Origin: Bacteroidaceae bacterium | GTDB taxonomy: Bacteria > Bacteroidota > Bacteroidia > Bacteroidales > Bacteroidaceae | Length of the DNA: 64,000 nt | Direction of reading: 5' to 3' | NCBI GenBank assembly: GCA_024688885.1 | Contig: JAILDV010000031.1 | Location: 1-64,000 of the forward strand | Shown: positions 1 through 6,944 of the stretch, piece after piece | Numbering within the stretch: position 1 is the first letter of the stretch | Layout of the letters: each line of letters starts with the position of its first letter | The notes under the pieces: model-generated | What the model was told of the DNA's origin: nothing | The model's database searches: none | The model's input: the letters and a program-made list of their open reading frames with translations, nothing else | Position numbers and translations under genes: made by a program

Positions 1-977
1 TAGCGCACGAGCAATCCCTCATTATATAAGTTTTTCAGTATTTCACGAGGCATATTTTTTCTGTGGAGCGATGGGGCATATGCCGCATAATAGACGGGGT
101 GCTTACTATGCTTCCCTATCCAATCCAATATCATCAAATTCTTAATATACCAGTCTCTCGCAGGATCACTCTTGTCGTACTTTGGCAAGGCACTCACCCA
201 CTTATCATCTGGCAAAGGAACTTTACATTGGTTCCAAATAGTGCCCCAATCGCCATTTCTGTTTGCCAGCACCTTGTCTTTGTGCAAACCAAACACCACC
301 TGAATCATCTTCTTAGGAATCAATTCGCCTTCATTGTCGCCCAAATAGATGCCCCCCTCTTCCATTCCCTGCATCTCGTTATAATGATAATAAAGGACAT
401 CAGCCGGAAACAGGCCACTTTCATAATAACGGGTCAGCATGTCGTCCAAACGCTTGCCTCCTTTCTCATACAAAAACCAGCACCACTTGTCATAGTCTTC
501 TTTCAAAGGACGCTCTGGCAAACGCTTCAATGCCTCCTCGCCAAATTTCCGACTCTTTGCCCAATCGTAGCTGGCCTCCATTGCCAGCAGATAATAAGTA
601 TAGGTGTCAGGAATCGCCTTTTTGACACGTGCTATGAATTCCTTTTCGTTCGCTTCTGAGGTATAGTCAGGAACAAAGTCACTATAAAAAATACGCGCAT
701 CATACAAGTTTCTCCACCCCATCTCGTCTTTGGGATGCTCTTCCACGTATGTCTCCCACTTCTGAAGCCTCTTCAAGATGGTGATGGAATCCTCCATCAC
801 ATTCCATCGTTCATATTCCACGCCTTCCGCTTCAGGGTCACTCGTCCCTTGCGTCATGCGACTTATCCAATTCTCAAATTCAGAACTCTGCGTGTCCTGA
901 CCTTTCTGCTGATGTTGATTGCATGAGCAAAGCAGCCCTGCCATAGCGATGACCACACCCACGAATTTCTTTTTCAT
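1..977 (-). CDS. Lipoprotein, partial (3' end lies outside the window)
   Basis: The minus-strand frame is open from an ATG at 977 to the window edge, about 325 codons, with no stop. The N-terminus MKKKFVGVVIAMAGLLCSC is a lipoprotein signal peptide with cysteine near residue 18, so the product is probably membrane-anchored. The mature part is acidic and helical, rich in W and Y, and could be TPR-like. Close to the cut end there is a segment resembling IKNLMILDWIGKHSKHPVYY. To my memory it recalls the C-terminal periplasmic part of DUF2723 (GT117-type) membrane proteins, where a DLLANNxWKRPIYF motif occurs. That resemblance is an inference and no function is assigned. The gene starts 9 bp after a frameshifted small ORF and probably shares its transcript. 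Confidence 0.8.
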   Translation of the reverse strand, partial: MKKKFVGVVIAMAGLLCSCNQHQQKGQDTQSSEFENWISRMTQGTSDPEAEGVEYERWNVMEDSITILKRLQKWETYVEEHPKDEMGWRNLYDARIFYSDFVPDYTSEANEKEFIARVKKAIPDTYTYYLLAMEASYDWAKSRKFGEEALKRLPERPLKEDYDKWCWFLYEKGGKRLDDMLTRYYESGLFPADVLYYHYNEMQGMEEGGIYLGDNEGELIPKKMIQVVFGLHKDKVLANRNGDWGTIWNQCKVPLPDDKWVSALPKYDKSDPARDWYIKNLMILDWIGKHSKHPVYYAAYAPSLHRKNMPREILKNLYNEGLLVR

Positions 978-986
978 TTTTCTTCC

Positions 987-1186
987 TTAGTTTGTTTGGT
1001 TTCCGATTGTTTTTACTGTTGAAAGCATCTTGACGTCTTTGCCTTTCTGATACAGCATACACCCGAAATTCGACATCATCACAAAAAAATCACAATAAGA
1101 ACCGTTTATTAAGAACGGCTCTTTCTCCTGTCCCATTGCCGCTAAGCGACAACAGCCAGCACGAAAGTGAGAATTGTTTTCTTCAT
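987..1186 (-). pseudogene. Frameshifted small secreted-protein remnant
   Basis: An ATG at 1186 opens with MKKTILTFVLAVVA and hits a stop at once. Adding one T at about 1142 restores a continuous frame, VVALAAMGQEKEPFLING and onward to a stop at 987-989. The restored product of about 66 residues would have a signal peptide ending in AMGQ. A hairpin at 1101-1123 (8-bp arms, one mismatch) falls inside the proposed coding part, which weakens the case. The alternative is a non-coding leader that happens to resemble a signal peptide. No family was recognised for the mature part. Confidence 0.4.
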
Positions 1187-1237
1187 ATTCTTTATTTTGT
1201 TTTCTGTTGCAAAGTTAAGTTTTTTTCCTGCAATTAC

Positions 1238-1268
1238 TTTCATTTGTCAGAAATAATCCCTACTTTTG
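1238..1268 (+). promoter_or_regulatory. Bacteroidetes-type promoter of the toxin-antitoxin pair
   Basis: A TACTTTTG box (1261-1268) fits the TAnnTTTG -7 consensus, with TTTC 19 bp upstream as a weak -33 element. The predicted transcript starts about 20 bases before the antitoxin ATG. Confidence 0.55.
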
Positions 1269-1294
1269 CAGCAGAAACTAAAAAGGACAGGATT

Positions 1295-1531
1295 ATGACG
1301 ACATTAGCACAGAGAATCAAGGAAACGCCCATGGCTCCCTACGTGACACTGTTGCAGAGAATGACTCGTGAGCAGAAGCAGATCGTGGTCACCTTCATCA
1401 CAGAGTCAATGGAGGAGCCTGTGGGTAAGAGAAAAGTGCCCGCTGAATTCAAGAAGCTGCGCGGCATGGTGAATATCACTGACGAGGAGATTGCCCAGGA
1501 TGAACATTTAGCACATATCATGGAACGATGA
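1295..1531 (+). CDS. Antitoxin-like protein paired with a PIN toxin
   Basis: The protein has 78 residues. A longer reading upstream to 1136 is open, but it would run through the promoter, so the ATG at 1295 is chosen. The N-terminal half is helical. The C-terminal half (KKLRGMVNITDEEIAQDEHL, residues 53-72) resembles the toxin-covering tail of small Bacteroidetes antitoxins that precede PIN-domain genes. Its stop overlaps the toxin start as ATGA, which implies translational coupling. By analogy with VapBC pairs it would neutralise the toxin and repress its own promoter. Assignment rests on size, order and overlap more than on a recognised DNA-binding fold. Confidence 0.7.
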   Translation: MTTLAQRIKETPMAPYVTLLQRMTREQKQIVVTFITESMEEPVGKRKVPAEFKKLRGMVNITDEEIAQDEHLAHIMER

Positions 1532-1947
1532 AGCGGATATTTCTTGACACCAACATTTTGATTGACTATATCGATAATCGTGCGGGAGCCGATGATGCAG
1601 AGCAAATTTTCGCCTGTGGCTTCTCTGGCGAGGTGCTTCTATATGCTTCTTCGCTTACTTTCGCCAATATGGCATACATCATCAAAGGCAGAACACAGGA
1701 AGAGAAATACGACGCGCTGAGGCAGATGGCCGGTATTGTAGAGATTCTTCCTCTTGGCAAGCAGGAAGTAGTTTCAGCTATTGCTCAACCCGTAAAAGAT
1801 TTCGAGGATATGCTACAATACCAATGTGCTAAAGCCGCAGGATGCGACTATATCGTAACAAACGACCGTAGGCACTATGAATTCTCCGTTATTCCCCATT
1901 TCACGTCAGAAACTTTCGTTGAGCAATTGGAAGAATTAATAAAATAA
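1528..1947 (+). CDS. PIN-domain ribonuclease toxin (VapC-like)
   Basis: This 139-residue protein starts with MKRIFLDTNILIDYI, the first PIN motif with Asp7 and Asn9. A second acidic cluster, DFEDMLQ (Asp91, Glu93, Asp94), and the TNDRRHY motif (Asp113) complete the Mg2+-binding carboxylate set. PIN proteins of this size are typically RNA-cleaving toxins. The order fits: the gene overlaps the small upstream antitoxin by 4 bp and a hairpin terminator follows 20 bp after the stop. The family is nearer to the PIN_3 type (LTFANMAYII in the middle) than to classical VapC. The RNA target cannot be read from sequence. Confidence 0.88.
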   Translation: MKRIFLDTNILIDYIDNRAGADDAEQIFACGFSGEVLLYASSLTFANMAYIIKGRTQEEKYDALRQMAGIVEILPLGKQEVVSAIAQPVKDFEDMLQYQCAKAAGCDYIVTNDRRHYEFSVIPHFTSETFVEQLEELIK

Positions 1948-1967
1948 GTATTTATTTCCCATACACC

Positions 1968-2003
1968 ATCCCGCTCCCCTTCAGGGTCGAGCGGGATTTT
2001 TCT
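1968..2003 (+). terminator. Rho-independent terminator of the PIN pair
   Basis: A perfect 9-bp stem, ATCCCGCTC / GAGCGGGAT (1968-1976 and 1989-1997), closes a 12-base loop and is followed by TTTTTC. It lies 20 bp after the toxin stop. Confidence 0.9.
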
Positions 2004-2172
2004 TTCTGTAGTTTCATCGTCATACAATTTGATGAGCCAGCACGAAAGTGAACGTGAATTCGGTATAAAAGGTTGCGCCGTTGGCGCCGAAGAAATAATA
2101 TAAAATTACTAAAGTTTCGCAAGTGCTCAACTTTTTTGGAGTTAAGGAGTTATAGGAGTTATCGCTTCGCTC

Positions 2173-2236
2173 AGTTGACAATTGACAGGTGACAGTTGAC
2201 GGACTCATCGTACATCGTACATTGTACATCGTACAT
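2173..2236. repeat. Heptamer tandem repeats (AGTTGAC and CGTACAT units)
   Basis: Four AGTTGAC-like units at 2173-2200 are followed, after 8 bases, by four CGTACAT/TGTACAT units at 2209-2236. Both sets have an exact 7-bp period. Confidence 0.85.
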
Positions 2237-2376
2237 CCTTAGTGTCGGCTTAACTACTTAACTACTGACTATTTAACTATTTCAGAAAGTCGAGTATTAT
2301 ATATGGTGCTCCATTAGGGGTTAGCACTCAACCATTCCAGCCGCACCCCGTCTGCTCGCCCATTGCTATCGAGGTA

Positions 2377-2484
2377 TCTCACCCATACACGTGTTGGTAT
2401 CTCACCCATACAGGTGTTTGTGTCTCACCCATACAGGTGTCGGCGTCTCACCCATACACCCAATGAGGTCTCACTCATAGTTCC
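2377..2484. repeat. 23-bp tandem array, about five copies
   Basis: Units start with TCTCACCCATACA at 2377, 2400, 2423 and 2446, with a degenerate copy at 2469. The spacing is exactly 23 bp. There are no unique spacers, so it is not CRISPR. The complement contains GGTGAGA, a core shared with the 24-bp coding repeats at 18289-18360. Confidence 0.9.
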
Positions 2485-2640
2485 AAAGGAGGCAAAGAAA
2501 AGCATGGATTCAAGACTGACAACAGAGAGCAGTCGTTATTTAATAACCAGTCAACTCTATCTAGTCGTAAAACTAAAAACTGACAACCCTAATCAGCGAA
2601 CTACAAACTTCACTCTTGCCATACTGCAAGCATACTCATG

Positions 2641-2738
2641 AGTAAGCCTAGAAGCAGCCTAGAGTAAGCCTAGAGTATGGCTAGAGTAAGCTTAGAGTAT
2701 GGCTAGAAGCAGCTTGAAGTATGGCTGGGGTATGGTAG
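2641..2738. repeat. 11-bp tandem array (AGTAAGCCTAG-like)
   Basis: Nine consecutive units alternate among AGTAAGCCTAG, AAGCAGCCTAG and AGTATGGCTAG, each 11 bp long. The third to sixth bases vary while the CTAG end is kept, except in the last three units. Confidence 0.88.
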
Positions 2739-2756
2739 AGTGCTCGTAAGAGCCCT

Positions 2757-2883
2757 CCTTTGGTGTTCCTTTAGTCCTCCTTTAGTCCTCCTTTGGTGCT
2801 CCTTGGGCTCGTAGTAGTAAGGTCGTAGGTTCGTAGTGGTAAGATGGTAGGTTCGTAGTGGTAAGGTAGTAGGTTGGCTGTAG
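2757..2883. repeat. 11-bp and 22-bp tandem arrays
   Basis: Five 11-bp units of the CCTTTAGTCCT type (2757-2811) run into three 22-bp units of the GTTCGTAGTGGTAAGATGG type (starts at 2807, 2829 and 2851). The period stays at one or two times 11 bp although the unit sequence changes completely. Confidence 0.85.
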
Positions 2884-3140
2884 TTGTTAACTGTCAACTC
2901 AATAAGTTCTTCCAGTTTTTTTGTCTCGTGATTCTCACATCCCGTATGGCAACTCCTCATTTCTAATTGGCTTCGCCGAAGATGCTCACGCTCGGCATAG
3001 TTCAAACAAGCTTGACCTCTGCACTCGCTCAACCGCATCTTTCCTCATTCCTAATTTTCATTGACTGGGTATCGTCGTTAACTCCTTTAACTTCGATTAC
3101 TTCGTCACTTCCTAAAGTTGAGTAAAATTACAAATAAAAA

Positions 3141-3183
3141 CATTGGTACACAAGTTTGTGGACCACAAAGTTGTGTACCAATG
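3141..3183 (-). terminator. 43-bp near-perfect palindrome, possible terminator of the efflux operon
   Basis: Positions 3141-3161 pair with 3163-3183 with a single G/G mismatch. The outer arm is CATTGGTACACAA and the inner arm TTTGTGG. On the minus strand TGTTTTTATTTG follows. The palindrome lies 112 bp after the stop of the last permease gene. It could be a terminator or a cruciform-type protein-binding site. Confidence 0.55.
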
Positions 3184-3294
3184 CATTTTTTCTTCATTTC
3201 TAGATTGTTACCGGCTCACTCGTAAACACCTGTGTCTGTCTTAAACAAAATACACTCGCAAGTAATAAAACCACAGATTGCTGATTTAACAGAT

Positions 3295-4623
3295 TTATTC
3301 ATCCCGTAGCGCTGTGACAATCTTCTTTCGGCAGATGTTCCAAGCAGGGAGGGCGATGCCGAGGCTCACTATCACGAGCAGGAGCAGATAGACGATGAGG
3401 GAGATGATGAGGAAGTGAGGCCAGAACTGGGTCACCCAATCTGTTTCAAGCCCTGATGTTCCCCTTACATTGCCGTCTGATAGCCAAGGCCATGAGGCGA
3501 TGAACTGCAACCAGATAAAGTCGCCCAAAAGGGTGGCGAGCAGGGTGAGGATGGCTCCTTCGGCAAGGAATGTCCAGAAGATGCGCATCTTGGAGGCTCC
3601 AAAGGCACGCATGATGCCGATGTCCTCCTTGCGCTTACGGATTTGCAGCCAGTAGGTGCCTAAAGTGCCAAGGACGACGATGATGGCGAAGAGCACGAGA
3701 GGGACACTTGCCATTTGGCTGATGATGGTGTTCCGATTCCGCTTCTTTTGCCAGTCAAGGTGCTGGTTGTAGGTCTCCAGCGTAGCCAGTATCCTGATGC
3801 CTGCATGGAATTCCTGGGTGAGTGTCGGCTGATGTTTCTTCACAAACTCCTCTGCATCCACATCAGGTTTGAGGCGAAGCAGCAAGTTTTGCTTAGAGGA
3901 GGAAGTGGGGTCGAAAGTACACGGCATGAAGACCGTGTAGGAGTACCGCTCATTGGATGCGACTTTCACATCCTCCACCACCCCGACAATGGTATTGTAA
4001 CCCTTCACCTCTCCTCCTAACTTATTTGCATAGTAATTATTCAGTTCTGCCAGCCGCTTGCCCACCACTTGGTCGGTACCAAAGAGCCGCTGAGCCACAC
4101 TCCGCGTGATGACCACGCCGTTTTGCGGAATCTCCCCCGACAGCACCTCCGCCGTAGGACTTCCTTCGATGGGTTGGAGACCCAATGTCTCGAAAAAGCG
4201 TTCGTTGGGGAAATAGAGAATCTGAGCCATGCGGATACACTTCAGCGTATCGTCGGGAAGGGCAAAGGTGCTCCAATGGTCGCCCTCACCAGGGTAGTCG
4301 TATGTGAGGCACACTGACTGCACCTCGGACAGTCCTCCCAATTTGTTCTTCAGCACCTGCAGATGTGCCACTTCCTCCTCATAGGGGATTCCACCTCTCT
4401 CCTCCACCTCTCTTTCCAAATCTCCCCGCAATCCTGCAAACTGTCCCACACACAGGTGTTCTTTCTCAAACTCCCCCGATGGGTCGTAGCAGAAAGAGCC
4501 GTAAGCACTCACCACCAAATAGTCCACCATGAACCAGCTCAACAACGTGATGATGGCAATCTCGGCAAATATCCAACCGTTCTGTTTCCTGTGAGCCCAC
4601 AAGTTTTTAAGTATCAGTATCAT
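3295..4623 (-). CDS. FtsX/MacB-type ABC permease, B-type (pair 4)
   Basis: The 442-residue inner-membrane protein has one N-terminal membrane segment (about 15-40), a large periplasmic domain, and three C-terminal segments between about 305 and 430. This is the MacB permease plan. RAFGASKMRIFWTFLAEG is the cytoplasmic coupling segment that meets the ATPase. The C-terminus PAWNICRKKIVTALRDE matches the PAWxxxRxxPVEALR ending of this family. It overlaps its A-type partner by 4 bp (ATGA) and is the last gene of the efflux operon. It probably forms a heterodimer with that partner and uses an ATPase encoded nearby. The exported substrate is unknown. Confidence 0.9.
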   Translation of the reverse strand: MILILKNLWAHRKQNGWIFAEIAIITLLSWFMVDYLVVSAYGSFCYDPSGEFEKEHLCVGQFAGLRGDLEREVEERGGIPYEEEVAHLQVLKNKLGGLSEVQSVCLTYDYPGEGDHWSTFALPDDTLKCIRMAQILYFPNERFFETLGLQPIEGSPTAEVLSGEIPQNGVVITRSVAQRLFGTDQVVGKRLAELNNYYANKLGGEVKGYNTIVGVVEDVKVASNERYSYTVFMPCTFDPTSSSKQNLLLRLKPDVDAEEFVKKHQPTLTQEFHAGIRILATLETYNQHLDWQKKRNRNTIISQMASVPLVLFAIIVVLGTLGTYWLQIRKRKEDIGIMRAFGASKMRIFWTFLAEGAILTLLATLLGDFIWLQFIASWPWLSDGNVRGTSGLETDWVTQFWPHFLIISLIVYLLLLVIVSLGIALPAWNICRKKIVTALRDE

Positions 4624-6008
4624 TTCTTCTGGTTTAACGATTCAACAATGGGTTTCTTGAGTGATTTCCATGCTGGGATGAGGGCTGCCATAAGGTTGAG
4701 CACGGCACAGCAGACGAAGGCGATGAGGAAGAGTGTGGGGGTGAAGAACATGTCCAACTGCAACGACACATTCTCCACAGGATCCTCCTCTCGATTGAAG
4801 AGCAACAGGAACACGGCACTGTTGTGCACGGCTGTGATGAACAGCCACGAGAGCAGATAGCCCACTATGCCGCCACAGAGCGTGAGCACGAGATTCTCCT
4901 GTATCACCTCGTTCAGCAGCACACGCTTCTTGGCTCCAAACGCCTTGCGGATGCCCATCTCTGCCACACGTGCCTCCATCTGGTTCGACACCATGCCGCT
5001 CAGGTTGATGGCTGGCAAGAGGAGGAGCAGCAGCATGAACAGGGCAGGCATGGAGAGGTTTGCCAGCAGGTCGGTCGTCGAGGCATCGTTCACCTCTTCG
5101 CCGAAGAAGTTCAGTGTCTTCCTCCAGTGCGGCCTCACCTGGATGTACCAATTCCAATCCTCTTTCGTCGTACTCTTCAGCATGGAGAGGTACTTCGCCT
5201 TGTAAGGCTCCAGTTCGTCCATCAGCATCTCTCGGGTATATCCCTTCTTCAGCAGTACCCGCACCTCCAGACTTCCCACATAACCCACACGGCCATCCTG
5301 CAGGCGTGCCCACTGGTCTTGCACCGTGTAGGGCATGTAGATGTCGGCAGCAGAATCCTTCAGCAGCGGGCTCACCTCCTTCACCACTCCCACCACCCGA
5401 TAGGGCAGGTAGTCGAGCTGCATCGACTGCCCCACCACTCCTTGGGTCGTTCCATACAGTTTCCGTGCCAATGCATCCGTGATGACAACACATCTGTCGG
5501 CATTCTTCAGATTCTTTTCATTGTAGGACTTGCCCTCTACAAACTTGAATTCGTAGAGACGGAAGAAGTTGGGGTCGGTGAACTTTGGCGAGACAGACAC
5601 TTCCTGTTGCCCTATCTCTTTGCAGACAGTAAAGTGGAAAACATACTCAGGACCAATGACGGCACTCACCACCTCGGCACATTCCAACTTGCTGAACATC
5701 TCCTCCACTGCTTGGGGCGAATAACCAGAAAAGCCGATGTATTCTCCATCAGAGCGGGTGAAGTTGCTGCCCACATAGATGGTTCTGTCCCTGTTCACCT
5801 CGGGGTAGATGTTGCCCATGCGGATGTGCAGCACCAGCGCCACCACCATCGCCGAGGCTATGGCAACTGCCGTTCCTGCTATATAGATGAAGGAGAACTG
5901 CTTGTCCTCCTTTATCAGCGCAAAGGCTTGGCGAAGATAGAGAGACCCTCTCCCCCATAATTGGGAAGGGAGTTGCCATCCTGATTGTTTGTTTATTGTT
6001 TTTTCCAT
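4620..6008 (-). CDS. FtsX/MacB-type ABC permease, A-type (pair 4)
   Basis: The 462 residues follow the four-helix MacB plan: a membrane segment at about 40-62, a periplasmic domain to about 320, and three C-terminal segments. Conserved A-type marks are IYPEVNRD after the first helix, MGIRKAFGAKKR in the coupling loop and PAWKSLKKPIVESLN at the end. Residues about 9-22 (GWQLPSQLWGRGS) are encoded by a copy of the GC-rich palindromic repeat. The paralogue at 8246 lacks this segment, so it is an in-frame insertion just after the start. MEKTINK before it is shared with two paralogues, which supports the ATG at 6008. Confidence 0.9.
   Translation of the reverse strand: MEKTINKQSGWQLPSQLWGRGSLYLRQAFALIKEDKQFSFIYIAGTAVAIASAMVVALVLHIRMGNIYPEVNRDRTIYVGSNFTRSDGEYIGFSGYSPQAVEEMFSKLECAEVVSAVIGPEYVFHFTVCKEIGQQEVSVSPKFTDPNFFRLYEFKFVEGKSYNEKNLKNADRCVVITDALARKLYGTTQGVVGQSMQLDYLPYRVVGVVKEVSPLLKDSAADIYMPYTVQDQWARLQDGRVGYVGSLEVRVLLKKGYTREMLMDELEPYKAKYLSMLKSTTKEDWNWYIQVRPHWRKTLNFFGEEVNDASTTDLLANLSMPALFMLLLLLLPAINLSGMVSNQMEARVAEMGIRKAFGAKKRVLLNEVIQENLVLTLCGGIVGYLLSWLFITAVHNSAVFLLLFNREEDPVENVSLQLDMFFTPTLFLIAFVCCAVLNLMAALIPAWKSLKKPIVESLNQKK
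5944..5981. repeat. GC-rich palindromic repeat, in frame inside a permease gene
   Basis: The copy begins GACCCTCTCCCCCATAATTG and encodes part of the permease N-terminus. It is oriented opposite to the copy at 6038. Confidence 0.8.
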
Positions 6009-6037
6009 AAAAGTATTGTCATCTTTTTCCCTACATT

Positions 6038-6085
6038 CCGCGTGGTCTCCCTCCCCATTACGGGGGAGGGCTGGGGAGAGGGTCT
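6038..6085. repeat. GC-rich palindromic repeat, intergenic
   Basis: CCGCGTGGTCTCCCTCCCC is followed by ATTACGG and a GGGGAGGG arm, then a GGGGAGAGGGTCT end. It fills the gap between an ATPase stop and the next permease start. Confidence 0.85.
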
Positions 6086-6086
6086 T

Positions 6087-6764
6087 TTACATGATTTGCC
6101 TTCCGTCCAGGAACTTGATGATGCGTTTGGTCTGCATTGCCTGCTGTTCGTTGTGCGTCACCATCACGATGGTGCGACCGTCCTCCTCGTTCAGTTGCTT
6201 GAGGAGTCCGAGGATGTCGGCACCCATCTTCGAGTCGAGGTTACCTGTCGGCTCGTCGGCGAGGATGATTTCAGGATTGCCGATGATAGCACGGGCGATG
6301 GCGACACGCTGGCATTGACCGCCTGAGAGCTGCACAGGCGTGTGCTTCATGCGGTGGGACAGTCCCACCCTGTCGATGACTTCCTTTGCCCGACGGATGC
6401 GTTCGCTGTAACCCACCCCACGATACAGGAGCGGCAACTGCACGTTGTCAATCACGTTGAGCGAACTGATGAGGTGGAACGACTGGAACACGAAGCCCAG
6501 CGTCTTGTTGCGGAACTCTGCCAGACGCTCGTCACTGAGCTTGGGACTGATTTTCGTGCCACACAGTTCAATCTCTCCGCTCGTGGGTTCGTCGAGCAGT
6601 CCCATGATGTTGAGCAACGTCGATTTGCCACAACCCGAAGGTCCCATCACGCTGAGGAACTCTCCCTTTTCCACTTCAATGTTCACGTTCTCCAATGCCT
6701 GAGTCTCGATCTCCTCAGTGCGATACACCTTGTTGATGTTTGTCAATTTGATGATTGTTTCCAT
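6087..6764 (-). CDS. ABC transporter ATPase (MacB/LolD-type), copy 2
   Basis: The 225-residue ATPase has a Walker A motif GPSGCGKST at about 41-49, the signature LSGGQCQRVAIARA and Walker B IILADEPTGNLDS. This is the class that drives MacB/LolCDE-type permeases. An upstream in-frame extension (MALPIMGEMSEG...) is encoded by a palindromic repeat and is rejected. METIIKL at 6764 is shared with the sister gene at 9703. The two proteins differ at only about 20 positions, mostly before residue 130, and the last 90 residues are almost identical. It lies between permease pairs 3 and 4 and probably serves both. Confidence 0.95.
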   Translation of the reverse strand: METIIKLTNINKVYRTEEIETQALENVNIEVEKGEFLSVMGPSGCGKSTLLNIMGLLDEPTSGEIELCGTKISPKLSDERLAEFRNKTLGFVFQSFHLISSLNVIDNVQLPLLYRGVGYSERIRRAKEVIDRVGLSHRMKHTPVQLSGGQCQRVAIARAIIGNPEIILADEPTGNLDSKMGADILGLLKQLNEEDGRTIVMVTHNEQQAMQTKRIIKFLDGRQIM

Positions 6765-6892
6765 AATGTAAATTAAAGACCCTCTCTGTCCTTCGGACAT
6801 CTCCCCCATAATGGGGAGAGCCATCCAGTCAGTTTTTGCCGAGGGATTTTGTTAAGTTTATAATTCTTTTTTGTTATTCTCTATTCTCTAAG
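6765..6892. repeat. 128-bp block identical to 10381-10508
   Basis: The non-coding block just upstream of the ATPase start is identical, base for base, to the block upstream of the other ATPase gene. It includes the palindromic-repeat copy at 6778-6828. The adjoining coding regions have diverged more. Confidence 0.95.
6778..6828. repeat. GC-rich palindromic repeat, intergenic
   Basis: Starts GACCCTCTCTGTCCTTCGG and ends GGGGAGAGCCATCC. It is the variant with an extra CCTTCGG segment and is identical to the copy at 10394-10444. Confidence 0.8.
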
Positions 6893-6943
6893 ACCCCGCA
6901 TGGTCTCCCTCCCCATTACGGGGGAGGGTTGGGGAGAGGGTCT
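6893..6943. repeat. GC-rich palindromic repeat, intergenic
   Basis: ACCCCGCATGGTCTCCCTCC begins the copy and GGGGAGAGGGTCT ends it. It abuts the stop codon of the next permease gene. Confidence 0.85.
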
Positions 6944-6944
6944 T

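Larger units (their letters stand above)
2004..3294. other. Gene-free, repeat-rich intergenic region
   Basis: I find no credible coding frame in these 1.3 kb. The open frames are short, cross tandem repeats and lack start context. The stretch holds heptamer repeats (2173-2236), a 23-bp tandem array (2377-2484), two adjacent 11/22-bp arrays (2641-2738 and 2757-2883) and a 43-bp palindrome (3141-3183). A 17-mer at 2035-2051 repeats one at 1154-1170, inside the signal-peptide codons of the remnant at 987-1186, and may be a further fragment of such a gene. Confidence 0.7.

Noticed and set aside
63..659. Open plus-strand frame of about 200 codons at the left edge
   Set aside because: It is antisense to the lipoprotein frame, which has a signal peptide and lipobox; the plus frame lacks any recognisable domain.
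2377..2484. CRISPR array
   Set aside because: Units are head to tail at 23 bp with no unique spacers, and no cas genes are nearby.
2020..3038. Several open frames in the repeat-rich gap
   Set aside because: They are built from tandem repeats or low-complexity sequence and lack start context and known motifs.
4642..5493. A 283-codon frame inside a permease gene
   Set aside because: It is another frame of the permease coding region; the permease frame has the family motifs.
6765..6824. N-terminal extension of the ATPase (MALPIMGEMSEG...)
   Set aside because: The extension is encoded by the palindromic repeat, is present only because the repeat lacks stops, and the METIIKL start matches family length.
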